This document shows positions 1 through 6,584 of a stretch of 8,044 nt of DNA, piece by piece. The notes under the pieces were generated by a model that saw only the letters and a program-made list of their open reading frames with translations, was not told where the DNA came from and did no database searches. Position 1 is the first letter of the stretch. Each line of letters begins with the position of its first letter. Source of the DNA: Methanobacteriota archaeon (GTDB lineage: Archaea; Thermoplasmatota; Poseidoniia; Poseidoniales; Poseidoniaceae); the NCBI GenBank assembly GCA_018662715.1, contig JABJFP010000300.1:1-8044 (forward strand), read 5' to 3'. The translations under genes and the position numbers were made by a program.

Positions 1-2027
1 ATGACCGTCTAATCGGTATGCGTACAACTGGTAATATTGTTATAAACAGCGGCACTAACTTAGACGCAAACAATATGCTTGTCATCTCAAATAGTGGCAA
101 AGTAGGAATCAACGTTGAATATCCAGATCACGATTTAGATGTCGATGGCGCAATTGCAACCAAACAAGTACGTCATAGTGTTGTACCCACACTCAACCTA
201 GACTTCGCTAATAGCAAAGAACTTGATTCACGCTTATCTTTTTATAGAAATAGTATGGGTAGCTACTATGACGAAGACGGTGTTGTAAAATACGCAGTTA
301 CTAACGAACCACGTTTTGATCATGACCCAGATACAAATGAGTGTTTAGGATTACTTGTCGAAAGGTCGATGACTAATCTAATCAGACGATCACAGAATAT
401 GACGCAAAGTTCAACTGGTGCTACTGGAGAATGGACAGTATCCGGCAGTGGCACCTATATAATTCCTAATGCTGGACTTGCTCCAGACGGAACTTACAGT
501 GCGTCAAGAATACGATTTGCTAACGCTTCACACGTTGTTGCTCAAAACGTAGGATCTGGATTTACCGTAGGTGATACTGTTACTGCTAGTATGTGGGTAA
601 AAGGTACAGCAGGACAGACGCTAAGATTTGCGGCTGGTGGGACAGACTTCGGAAACGAAACTCTTACTGGTGAGTGGCAAAGAGTTTCTGGTATTCGCAC
701 TTCTGTAAACATGACATTAAACATAAACACTTATAGTGGAGCTACAGCAAGAGATGTTTTGATTTGGGGCGTTCAACTAGAAGCAGGTAGTCTACTTACT
801 TCATATGTTCCATCTCAAATACGTTTTAGTGATCGTACAAGTATAGCAACATACTACGATGAAAACGGAATAGTACGAACAGCTCCTCGAGGTGAAGCGA
901 GATACGGATATAAATATGATGGACGTAGGTGGGTAAAAACAGGTCTAATAGTTGAGGGAGCAGGAACAAATATAGCAACATACTCAAGTAAATTAGATAG
1001 TGTTTGGGCTCCTAGTGGAGGTACAGTTGCATTAGATAGATCAGTCACAGCGCCTGATGGAACAGATAATGTATATGGATTTACTGCAAGTACTGCATCA
1101 GGCTCACATAATATTAGGCAAAGTCACGGCGGACTTACAGCAGGTAGTAAATACACAGTTTCTATTTGGATGAAAGCAAAAGGAAGTCAGGCACATGCAG
1201 GAATGTATGTGGGTGGACCTAACCACTCATGCGTTTTCTCAAATATAAACACAACTACTCCTAGCATTACTCAAGTGAGTGGACTCGAAAATCCAACAAT
1301 TGTGTATCAGTCAAATGGTTGGCATAGAATAGAATTTACTACAGCCGCTGGTTCTGGAGGAAACGTAAATCCGATTTGGACACTACGTAGTTCATCAAGT
1401 GAGATATTTACTGGAGATGGCACTCAAGGAGTTTATCTTTGGGGATATCAGGTCGAGGCTGGCTCGCAAGCGACATCGTATATTTCAACACTTAGCCAAT
1501 CACTATCAAGATCAATAGATGTCGTGATTAGTTATCAAACCTTTAGAGATAGCGATAAAGTAGAGATAATTGAAAAGGAAAGATTAGACTTCTACAATGA
1601 AGATGCTGGCACATTGTACTATGAGGCAAGATCGACTAAAGCGACAACTGATTTGGGCGGTGGTCGTATAGGATTTTCACACGACGGATCAAATAATGAT
1701 AGATGGATGGTAAATATAAACAGTGCGACTTACGATGCGTATATTCAAGCAGATGGACAAACAACAGTGAATCTCACTGGTACAGCACCTGGTGTTGGAG
1801 TAATGCATAAGTCTGCGATTGCGGCAACAAAAAATGACGCCGCTGTATATCAAAACGGAGTATCAGAAGGTGTAGATTCGAGTGTGACTATGCCGAAAAT
1901 AAATCAGTTTAGGTTATATAATCCTACGACTGATGATGATTTCTTGCAAGGACATTTCAAGAAAGTTTCATACTATCCAGCAAGACTACCTAACGTAGAA
2001 TTACAAGCACTTACGGAGAATAACTGA
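1..2027 (+). CDS. Fibre-like virion structural protein, two CBM-like units plus LamG-like C-terminus (5' partial)
   Basis: Probable tail-fibre or other surface protein. The frame is open to the left edge: codons from position 3 read D-R-L-I-G before the first Met at 18, and no Shine-Dalgarno precedes that Met, so the true start is probably upstream. Numbering from that Met: residues 27-44 (SGKVGINVEYPDHDLDVDG) resemble the fibre-stalk motif 'GxVGIGTxxPxxxLDVxG'. Residues 57-266 and 267-490 are two related units, each with YYDE(D/N)G(V/I)V, GL(L/I)VE...TN, APDGT, a (M/I)W(V/M)K strand and a closing W-G-x-Q-(L/V)-EAGS..TSY motif. They resemble CBM_4_9-like phage modules. Residues 491-669 look like a LamG/concanavalin-type domain ending in YYPARLPNVELQALTEN, typical of phage fibre C-termini. 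The stop overlaps the next start (TGATG). Glycan binding is inferred from fold resemblance; the exact virion position is unknown. Confidence 0.8.
   Translation, partial: DRLIGMRTTGNIVINSGTNLDANNMLVISNSGKVGINVEYPDHDLDVDGAIATKQVRHSVVPTLNLDFANSKELDSRLSFYRNSMGSYYDEDGVVKYAVTNEPRFDHDPDTNECLGLLVERSMTNLIRRSQNMTQSSTGATGEWTVSGSGTYIIPNAGLAPDGTYSASRIRFANASHVVAQNVGSGFTVGDTVTASMWVKGTAGQTLRFAAGGTDFGNETLTGEWQRVSGIRTSVNMTLNINTYSGATARDVLIWGVQLEAGSLLTSYVPSQIRFSDRTSIATYYDENGIVRTAPRGEARYGYKYDGRRWVKTGLIVEGAGTNIATYSSKLDSVWAPSGGTVALDRSVTAPDGTDNVYGFTASTASGSHNIRQSHGGLTAGSKYTVSIWMKAKGSQAHAGMYVGGPNHSCVFSNINTTTPSITQVSGLENPTIVYQSNGWHRIEFTTAAGSGGNVNPIWTLRSSSSEIFTGDGTQGVYLWGYQVEAGSQATSYISTLSQSLSRSIDVVISYQTFRDSDKVEIIEKERLDFYNEDAGTLYYEARSTKATTDLGGGRIGFSHDGSNNDRWMVNINSATYDAYIQADGQTTVNLTGTAPGVGVMHKSAIAATKNDAAVYQNGVSEGVDSSVTMPKINQFRLYNPTTDDDFLQGHFKKVSYYPARLPNVELQALTENN
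186..1487 (+). repeat. Tandem protein-level duplication of a CBM-like unit
   Basis: Two diverged copies lie head to tail in the first gene, about 186-815 and 816-1487. Matching landmarks appear in the same order: SYYDEDGVVK / TYYDENGIVR, GLLVERSMTNL / GLIVEGAGTNI, APDGTYSAS / APDGTDNVY, ASMWVKG / SIWMKAKG, GEWQRV / NGWHRI, and LIWGVQLEAGSLLTSYV / YLWGYQVEAGSQATSYI. Copy 2 lacks the LDFA...LD lead-in of copy 1 and has a longer middle. DNA identity is low, so the duplication is old, or the units were acquired separately. Confidence 0.75.
2015..2019 (+). promoter_or_regulatory. Ribosome binding site for the 860-residue protein
   Basis: GGAGA lies 7 nt before the ATG at 2027. It falls within the Glu codon of the C-terminal L-T-E of the preceding protein. 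It supports the ATG that overlaps the upstream stop (TGATG) and suggests translational coupling. Confidence 0.7.
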
Positions 2028-4609
2028 TGAGTAAACTAATTGGAAATAATCCTAATCAAGTGTCAAGTAATGCTGATTTAGGCTCAGCGGCTTTTCTGAA
2101 TGCAGAAGAGTTTCTAAGCGCAAGAGGGTCAAGCTTATCTAAGATTAGTAACACTATTCAAGAGACAGCTACAGACGTATTCGTATATGATACCAGAAAA
2201 GATTCCGATGGTGGGGCATGGCGACATAGAACAAGCGAAACTTCTTGGTACAATGAAGAACTGAATACACATCAGCGTGGTAAAACTAAAAGATTTCCTT
2301 CTGTAGCAGTGTTAGTATTACATGATGGCGCAAATGGAGGACTCTCTATTCATGACGGAGATGACCCAACTCTTCCTCTCTGGATGAAGTTTGAGAATTA
2401 TGGCACTTCATGGAATGATACGTTATTACCACTTGGTGGTGGAAGCGGATACTTAGAATGCGTTACAGCAATGAACGGAATTATTTTTGTTGGAACTATA
2501 GGCAATGCTTTAGGTCTAATGCAGTTTAGTTTTATAGAGGATATGAGTAGATCATATCTAAGTGCAAACTATGGAGGCATAGACACATTACCATTATCTA
2601 AAAGAAATAATTCTGGTCACACTTTCGCCTCTGGAAACACCAGTGGAGTTACAAACACTTTGCCAGCACTGTCTAGCAATAGAATTCAAGATGTAGCAGT
2701 ATCAGTTTTAGAAGGTGCTCCTATCAATTCAGGCACAGGATTACCGGAACTAACTGTTGCAGTCGCAACTAAAGAAGGCATAAATATCATTCAAAATGAT
2801 GGTACTCTAAATACGTTGAGGACAGAAACGAATGCTGGATATAACGCCACTAGAGACTTTTTGAATGTCAGCTTTGGTGAAAATGGTCGTTTAGCGTTCA
2901 ATTCTTCTCAGCATGGATCAAGTACAGGTTATTATCAGAATGCAGTATTACTAAAAAACTCTGTTGACACTTATAGTAATTTTGCATCAGATTATTCGGC
3001 CGCTCCCGATAGTGTTCAGATAACTTGGGACGGAAATATTCAGACCACTACCACAATCAATCAGCAAACTCTACTAACCACTTGGGGAATTAGCTCAAAT
3101 TCAAATGGGATACTGCCGTACTTTGCTGGAGACAATATAGCTTTTGGTACAAAACAAACTGGGTTAGGTCTCATTAGTACAGGCGTACTAGATGGGAAAA
3201 ATGCATTAACATGTAGAATCGATACTGATTTCAATACTGGTTGGCTTCCAGAGCAGATTCAAGTATCTGCTTGCTCAGACGCTATAGCACAAAGTGGAAT
3301 AGTGAATAGTCCCATATCAAACAGCAACTTTGCTACAAACGTAACTGGATGGACACACTATGCACATAATAGTCCTAGTCCATCAAGTGTGACCTTTAAT
3401 AACGACCCTACTGATGGCGGAGAGTTGAGAATCACATCTAGTTCAGGTGGATACACTTGGGCTGGAACACAAGTAAACTTACATCCCAATACGAGATATG
3501 CGCTAACAGTTGATCTTAGAGCCACTGGCGGCACTACACTATTCTACGTTAGATGTGGCTTATCTAACAATGGAGATAATCCAACCTCAGGCGTAACATT
3601 TTCAATTCAATCAAACTCTAGTAATTGGGTTTATGGACCAAATACAATTATTTTCGACACAACAAACTTTCCTAGTATGCAACCAGGCAACTGGTTCTGG
3701 ATAGGCGGAAGAAATGATCAGACTTTATTGGATATAGATGACGTATATATTCAAAGAATAGATGAACCCAGAACAAAAAACGGCACACCCTTTCTAATTT
3801 TCGGAGACGGTATCAGTAAAACTCCTGTTGCACCTGGAGCAGATTTAGTGGCGTATTCCGGATTCAATGCCGCTAGTTATCTAAGACAGCCGTATACAGG
3901 AGATTTGGAAGTTGGGACTGACTCGTTCACCACTATGGGTTGGTATAAGTGTACAAGTAGTAATGGTAGTTATCGTACATTAGTATATGCTAATACAGTT
4001 AGACCTGCCAGTGGTACTATATCTACTGGTCATGAAGGATGGCAAATACTTATAAACCCCGATAATCAAATATATTATTACATATATGGACCAACCAATG
4101 ATGATGCAGTAACACACAGTAGTAGAACCAACGATGGTAATTGGCATTTTTTCTGTGCTGTGACTAATGCCAACAATAATCATCAACTATACGTTGACGG
4201 TAGATTGGTAGGCACAGCCACTCTTACAGTAGGCAATCTAAATAACTCTAAGAGATCGATTCAACTTGGGGCATACGGAGGAACGGGCAATAGTGACACG
4301 ACTCAATCGTTTCCGTTTGAGGGAGGACATTTGTCTAATATTAGAATTGCAAAATCTGCAATCACCAAACAAGAAATCGAACAAATATATGAAGATGAAA
4401 AGAAGCTGTATCAACCGAACGCAAAAGCAACCCTCTATGGAACTTCGCCTACCGTTACAGCAATTGACTATGATAGTGATACTGGATTACTTCACGCTGG
4501 CACATCTCAAGGCAGATCGGTATTCAAAGGACTTCGTAGAGTTGATAACACAACAACTTCGGTTGACACAACAATTAGCGCCTCAAATGGCATGGTATTG
4601 GAGGACTAG
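2027..4609 (+). CDS. Large virion structural protein: beta-propeller-like body with embedded CBM-like and LamG domains
   Basis: An 860-residue protein resembling a structural or fibre family found in marine T4-like phages. The N-terminus (MSKLIGNNPNQVSSNADLGS) matches the fibre-anchor type 'KLIGxxPxQVxxNADLG'. Residues about 50-425 start with VFVYDTRKDSDGGAWR and contain repeated short strands with TVAVAT and GINII motifs, fitting propeller blades. Residues about 428-578 (NSNFATNVTGW ... LLDIDDVYIQRI) resemble a CBM_4_9-like jelly roll. Residues about 606-790 look like LamG/concanavalin A: DSFTTMGWYK, DGNWHFFCAV, LYVDGRLVG, LSNIRIAKSAIT. Residues 798-835 return to propeller-like sequence (VTAIDYDSDTGLLHAGTSQG, then SVFKGLRRVDNTTT). 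The start is fixed by GGAGA and the overlap with the upstream stop. The likely role is host-surface contact on the virion. Family and domains are recalled by pattern, not searched; the blade count is not established. Confidence 0.8.
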   Translation: MSKLIGNNPNQVSSNADLGSAAFLNAEEFLSARGSSLSKISNTIQETATDVFVYDTRKDSDGGAWRHRTSETSWYNEELNTHQRGKTKRFPSVAVLVLHDGANGGLSIHDGDDPTLPLWMKFENYGTSWNDTLLPLGGGSGYLECVTAMNGIIFVGTIGNALGLMQFSFIEDMSRSYLSANYGGIDTLPLSKRNNSGHTFASGNTSGVTNTLPALSSNRIQDVAVSVLEGAPINSGTGLPELTVAVATKEGINIIQNDGTLNTLRTETNAGYNATRDFLNVSFGENGRLAFNSSQHGSSTGYYQNAVLLKNSVDTYSNFASDYSAAPDSVQITWDGNIQTTTTINQQTLLTTWGISSNSNGILPYFAGDNIAFGTKQTGLGLISTGVLDGKNALTCRIDTDFNTGWLPEQIQVSACSDAIAQSGIVNSPISNSNFATNVTGWTHYAHNSPSPSSVTFNNDPTDGGELRITSSSGGYTWAGTQVNLHPNTRYALTVDLRATGGTTLFYVRCGLSNNGDNPTSGVTFSIQSNSSNWVYGPNTIIFDTTNFPSMQPGNWFWIGGRNDQTLLDIDDVYIQRIDEPRTKNGTPFLIFGDGISKTPVAPGADLVAYSGFNAASYLRQPYTGDLEVGTDSFTTMGWYKCTSSNGSYRTLVYANTVRPASGTISTGHEGWQILINPDNQIYYYIYGPTNDDAVTHSSRTNDGNWHFFCAVTNANNNHQLYVDGRLVGTATLTVGNLNNSKRSIQLGAYGGTGNSDTTQSFPFEGGHLSNIRIAKSAITKQEIEQIYEDEKKLYQPNAKATLYGTSPTVTAIDYDSDTGLLHAGTSQGRSVFKGLRRVDNTTTSVDTTISASNGMVLED
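4600..4604 (+). promoter_or_regulatory. Strong ribosome binding site for the 171-residue protein
   Basis: GGAGG, 8 nt before the ATG at 4613, formed by the final Leu-Glu-Asp codons (TTG GAG GAC) of the 860-residue protein. It decides the start at 4613. Confidence 0.8.
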
Positions 4610-4612
4610 ATA

Positions 4613-5128
4613 ATGGTAGTTAAAGTTTCTAAACCAGAAGTAAACATTCGTGAAAAAATAAATGAATTGGATTACGCACACGTTCCGTATGAAAAAATGC
4701 CTGCGGGCAGTGTAATTCAAACTAGAGCATATAAGCAAAATTCAGGATGGATCTCAACGACTAGTACCTCTGAAGTATTTACTGGAGTGGAATTTGCCAT
4801 TTACCCAAAACGAAAGAATAGTTTGATTTTAGTCGAATTTCATTTTCCTATGACTCACACGTATTCAGATACCATGATTCCTACACTCAGAAGACAAGTT
4901 GATGGCGAGACTCAAATAAACTTCAACACAACTTCTTATCACAATGGATACATACAAGGTGCCACAACATCAGCATATCAGTCTATTATGATGACTGAAC
5001 ACGATTATCCAGATACGACAAATAGGGTAAATTATGAAGTTTACTTCAGCTCTGCTGGCGGCGGTCAAGTTCATTTAGCGCACAATGGATCGGCATATAG
5101 ACTAAAACTTACGGAGATAGCACAATGA
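4613..5128 (+). CDS. Small virion structural protein of marine phage type, probable beta-sandwich
   Basis: A 171-residue protein. Its first 35 residues (VSKPEVNIREKINELDY, then VPYEKMPAGSVIQ) resemble an N-terminal module that I recall in many small structural proteins of marine T4-like phages. In those proteins it is followed by a variable beta-rich domain. Here residues 36-165 have alternating polar and hydrophobic strands, such as SEVFTGVEFAIYP, NSLILVEFHFPM and RVNYEVYFSSAGGG, and the chain ends in YRLKLTEIAQ. No signal peptide, membrane segment or catalytic motif is visible. It starts 3 nt after the preceding stop and overlaps the next gene by 4 nt (ATGA). The N-terminus may be a docking element and the rest surface-exposed, but that is inference. 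The exact function is unknown. Confidence 0.75.
   Translation: MVVKVSKPEVNIREKINELDYAHVPYEKMPAGSVIQTRAYKQNSGWISTTSTSEVFTGVEFAIYPKRKNSLILVEFHFPMTHTYSDTMIPTLRRQVDGETQINFNTTSYHNGYIQGATTSAYQSIMMTEHDYPDTTNRVNYEVYFSSAGGGQVHLAHNGSAYRLKLTEIAQ
5113..5116 (+). promoter_or_regulatory. Ribosome binding site for the 225-residue protein
   Basis: GGAG, 8 nt before the ATG at 5125, inside the Leu-Thr-Glu codons near the end of the preceding gene. The 11 bases ACTTACGGAGA (5107-5117) are identical to those before the gene at 2027 (2009-2019). Confidence 0.7.
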
Positions 5129-5802
5129 TCAATTATAAAATATTAGCTATTCAAAGTCTAGTGCCTAATGCAATAGTAACTATTTTAGGTGATAAAGTTG
5201 TGTGGCATGATGAACGAACTCAACCAACACAGGAAGAGATTGTCCAAAAGATTGCAGAGATAGAGTACACAGAAGAAGTAGAAGCTTATAAAGCAGTAAG
5301 AGCCGAAGCATACCCTGTTATGTCTGAACAACTAGACAAGATTTTCCATGAAGGTATCGATGCATGGAAAGCAGAGATTCAAACAATCAAAGATGCTCAT
5401 CCTAAAGCTGTTATAGACAATGATACACTAAACAGTAGAAAGAGTCAAGCATTATTTGATTATCAGTTGCAGGAATACACTAAAGCGCAAACACGACTTT
5501 CTCAATACATTGTTGCAGATGGTCGTGAGGAAGAGACTGAAGAAGTAGTTGTCAGACAAGAGTATAATGAAGAGACTGAAGAATTAGTTGACATTATGGA
5601 AACACGTATTATCACTTCTACTGTCGATCCAGTTGTTGCTACAATCACAAGCACTGTTTATTCTGGCGATATAGATGCAGACCCTACAGAGGAAACTATT
5701 GAAAATCCTCTCATCACACAAGATAACGCCGAACGTGCAGACGCACAAGCTATCGTAGACGCAACACCTTCGGCTGTTGTGGACGCTTACAACGCTTTAT
5801 AA
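5125..5802 (+). CDS. Acidic virion-associated protein with a YP..EQLD..(F/Y)H motif, XkdW-like
   Basis: A 225-residue, Glu-rich protein. Residues 13-47 (PNA...W...PTQEEIVQKIAEIE) match a small N-terminal module recalled from marine phage structural proteins. Residues 62-93 (AYPVMSEQLDKIFHEG, then DAWKAEIQTIKDAHPK) match the 'YPxIxxQLDxIYHxGxxxWxxxIxxVKxxYPK' motif of phage XkdW-like or fibre-associated proteins. Residues 105-133 (helical, ending RLSQYIVADG) look like another recurring module. A Glu-rich segment (135-160) contains a 13-residue tandem duplication. The C-terminus is rich in Thr, Val and Asp, without recognised domains. The start overlaps the upstream stop (ATGA), and its own stop overlaps a late promoter. 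A structural or fibre-accessory role is inferred from position and motifs; no enzyme motif is seen. Confidence 0.72.
   Translation: MINYKILAIQSLVPNAIVTILGDKVVWHDERTQPTQEEIVQKIAEIEYTEEVEAYKAVRAEAYPVMSEQLDKIFHEGIDAWKAEIQTIKDAHPKAVIDNDTLNSRKSQALFDYQLQEYTKAQTRLSQYIVADGREEETEEVVVRQEYNEETEELVDIMETRIITSTVDPVVATITSTVYSGDIDADPTEETIENPLITQDNAERADAQAIVDATPSAVVDAYNAL
5530..5607 (+). repeat. 39-nt in-frame tandem duplication
   Basis: GAAGAGACTGAAGAA occurs at 5530-5544 and again at 5569-5583. With the following TAGTTG after one mismatch, the match is 22 nt with one difference. The unit is 39 nt, so the frame is kept: residues 136-148 (EETEEVVVRQEYN) and 149-161 (EETEELVDIMETR). The second half of the unit has diverged. 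Confidence 0.8.
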
Positions 5803-5805
5803 ATA
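5798..5805 (+). promoter_or_regulatory. T4-type late promoter upstream of gene 13
   Basis: TATAAATA is an exact match to the T4 late promoter -10 consensus. It overlaps the TAA stop of the 225-residue protein and sits at the only gene junction here with a real gap. By T4 geometry transcription would start near 5811, about 25 nt before the gp13 ATG. This would allow late transcription of the neck genes, dependent on a gp55-type sigma factor and a sliding clamp. Activity is inferred from the motif and its position. Confidence 0.72.
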
Positions 5806-5824
5806 GTTATAGTAATCTAACTAT

Positions 5825-5828
5825 GGGA
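5825..5828 (+). promoter_or_regulatory. Weak ribosome binding site for gp13
   Basis: GGGA, 7 nt before the ATG at 5836. An ATG at 5823 is out of frame and is not used. The conserved N-terminus of gp13 supports 5836. Confidence 0.5.
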
Positions 5829-5835
5829 ATTAGAA

Positions 5836-6579
5836 ATGGCACAGCCGACTACAAGAACAGAATTTACAGAATGGTGCTTACGAAAGTTAGGTAAACCAGT
5901 CATTGAGATTAATGTCGATCAAGATCAAGCACAGGATCGAATTGATGAGGCTTTGTCATATTACTGGGATTATCACTTTGATGGAAGCGAAAGAACGTTT
6001 TTCAAGCATCAAATCACAGCAGACGATAAAACGAATCAGTACATAACTGTGCCTGAAAACGTTATTGGAGTTATTAATCTATTTCCAGTAGGATCAAGCA
6101 TCACTGCAAGTACAGGTATGTTTAATGTTCAGTACCAATTTGTATTGAATAACATACATGACATGGTCAATTATAACTTAACTAACTACTTCATGTCAAT
6201 GCAAAACTTGCAATTTATGGAAGAAATATTAGTTGGTATGCAACCGATTCGATATAACAGACACATCAACAGACTTTTCATTGACACAGACTGGGATAGA
6301 CTGGTAGTAGGAGAATATGTCGTAGCAGAATGTTATAGAGTTGTTGATCCTACAGTATATGCAGATGTTTACAAAGATCGTTGGTTGCAAAACTATGCGA
6401 CTGCGAAGATCAAGTTTCAATGGGGTAGCAATCTGACTAAATTTAACGGCATGACGTTGCCAGGAAACATTCAGTTCAGCGGAGAACAGATTTTAAATGA
6501 CGCACGTGATGAGATAGCGAAGTTAGAAGAAGAAATGATCTCTTCATACTCTCTTCCTGTCACTGACATGATAGGGTAG
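5836..6579 (+). CDS. 13: Neck protein gp13
   Basis: Homologue of T4 gp13, a neck protein that acts with gp14 on the DNA-filled head, at the portal vertex, so that the tail can attach. The 247-residue sequence has the typical start: residues 8-20 (TEFTEWCLRKLGK), 21-28 (PVIEINVD), then RIDEALSYYWDYHFDG at 35-50. Residues 66-90 (TNQYITVPENVIGVINLFPVG) and 147-171 (LFIDTDWDRLVVGEYVVAECYRVVDP) form the beta-rich core. The C-terminal part (187-246) carries YATAKIKFQWGSNLTKF, LPG and a helix ending in PVTDMI, as in marine T4-like gp13. It is shorter than T4 gp13 (about 309 residues), similar to cyanophage versions. A late promoter lies just upstream and gp14 follows after 5 nt. Identification rests on recalled family motifs and gene order. 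Confidence 0.9.
   Translation: MAQPTTRTEFTEWCLRKLGKPVIEINVDQDQAQDRIDEALSYYWDYHFDGSERTFFKHQITADDKTNQYITVPENVIGVINLFPVGSSITASTGMFNVQYQFVLNNIHDMVNYNLTNYFMSMQNLQFMEEILVGMQPIRYNRHINRLFIDTDWDRLVVGEYVVAECYRVVDPTVYADVYKDRWLQNYATAKIKFQWGSNLTKFNGMTLPGNIQFSGEQILNDARDEIAKLEEEMISSYSLPVTDMIG
6574..6576 (+). promoter_or_regulatory. Weak ribosome binding site for gp14 (GTG start)
   Basis: GGG (in ATAGGGTAG), 8 nt before the GTG at 6585 and overlapping the end of gp13. It is the weakest site in the window and precedes its only non-ATG start. GTG is preferred because the encoded MAKNYYFENYENSMEQTLIE matches the gp14 N-terminus of marine relatives. Confidence 0.5.
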
Positions 6580-6584
6580 AAACT

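Noticed and set aside
18..20. The ATG at 18 as the true start of the first gene.
   Set aside because: No Shine-Dalgarno precedes it, the frame is open to the left edge, and the protein would start in the middle of a fibre-stalk motif region.
909..916. A second exact TATAAATA late-promoter-like octamer.
   Set aside because: It lies deep inside the first gene, encodes part of G-Y-K-Y-D, and the next gene start is more than 1.1 kb away. In AT-rich DNA one chance match in 8 kb is not surprising.
842..984. A 14-nt exact direct repeat (TATAGCAACATACT at 842-855 and 971-984).
   Set aside because: Both copies encode the same I-A-T-Y in one frame within the second CBM-like unit. It is too short, with no flanking structure, to indicate a mobile or attachment site.
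542..1048. Minus-strand open frames at 542-730 and 854-1048.
   Set aside because: Short antisense shadows of the fibre-like gene, with no ribosome binding site and no recognisable protein features. All real genes here are on the + strand.
3980..4186. A minus-strand 68-codon frame with a hydrophobic Ile/Tyr-rich stretch suggesting a membrane protein.
   Set aside because: The hydrophobicity comes from reading AT-rich LamG-domain codons backwards. There is no start signal and it lies fully within a coding gene.
4266..4613. A 115-codon + strand open frame overlapping the end of the 860-residue gene.
   Set aside because: It is in another frame of a convincing gene with LamG and propeller motifs, has low-complexity basic composition, no ribosome binding site, and no recognisable domain.
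5803..5835. A rho-independent terminator between the 225-residue gene and gp13.
   Set aside because: The dyad there is AT-only apart from one G-C pair and has no trailing T run, so it would not terminate transcription.
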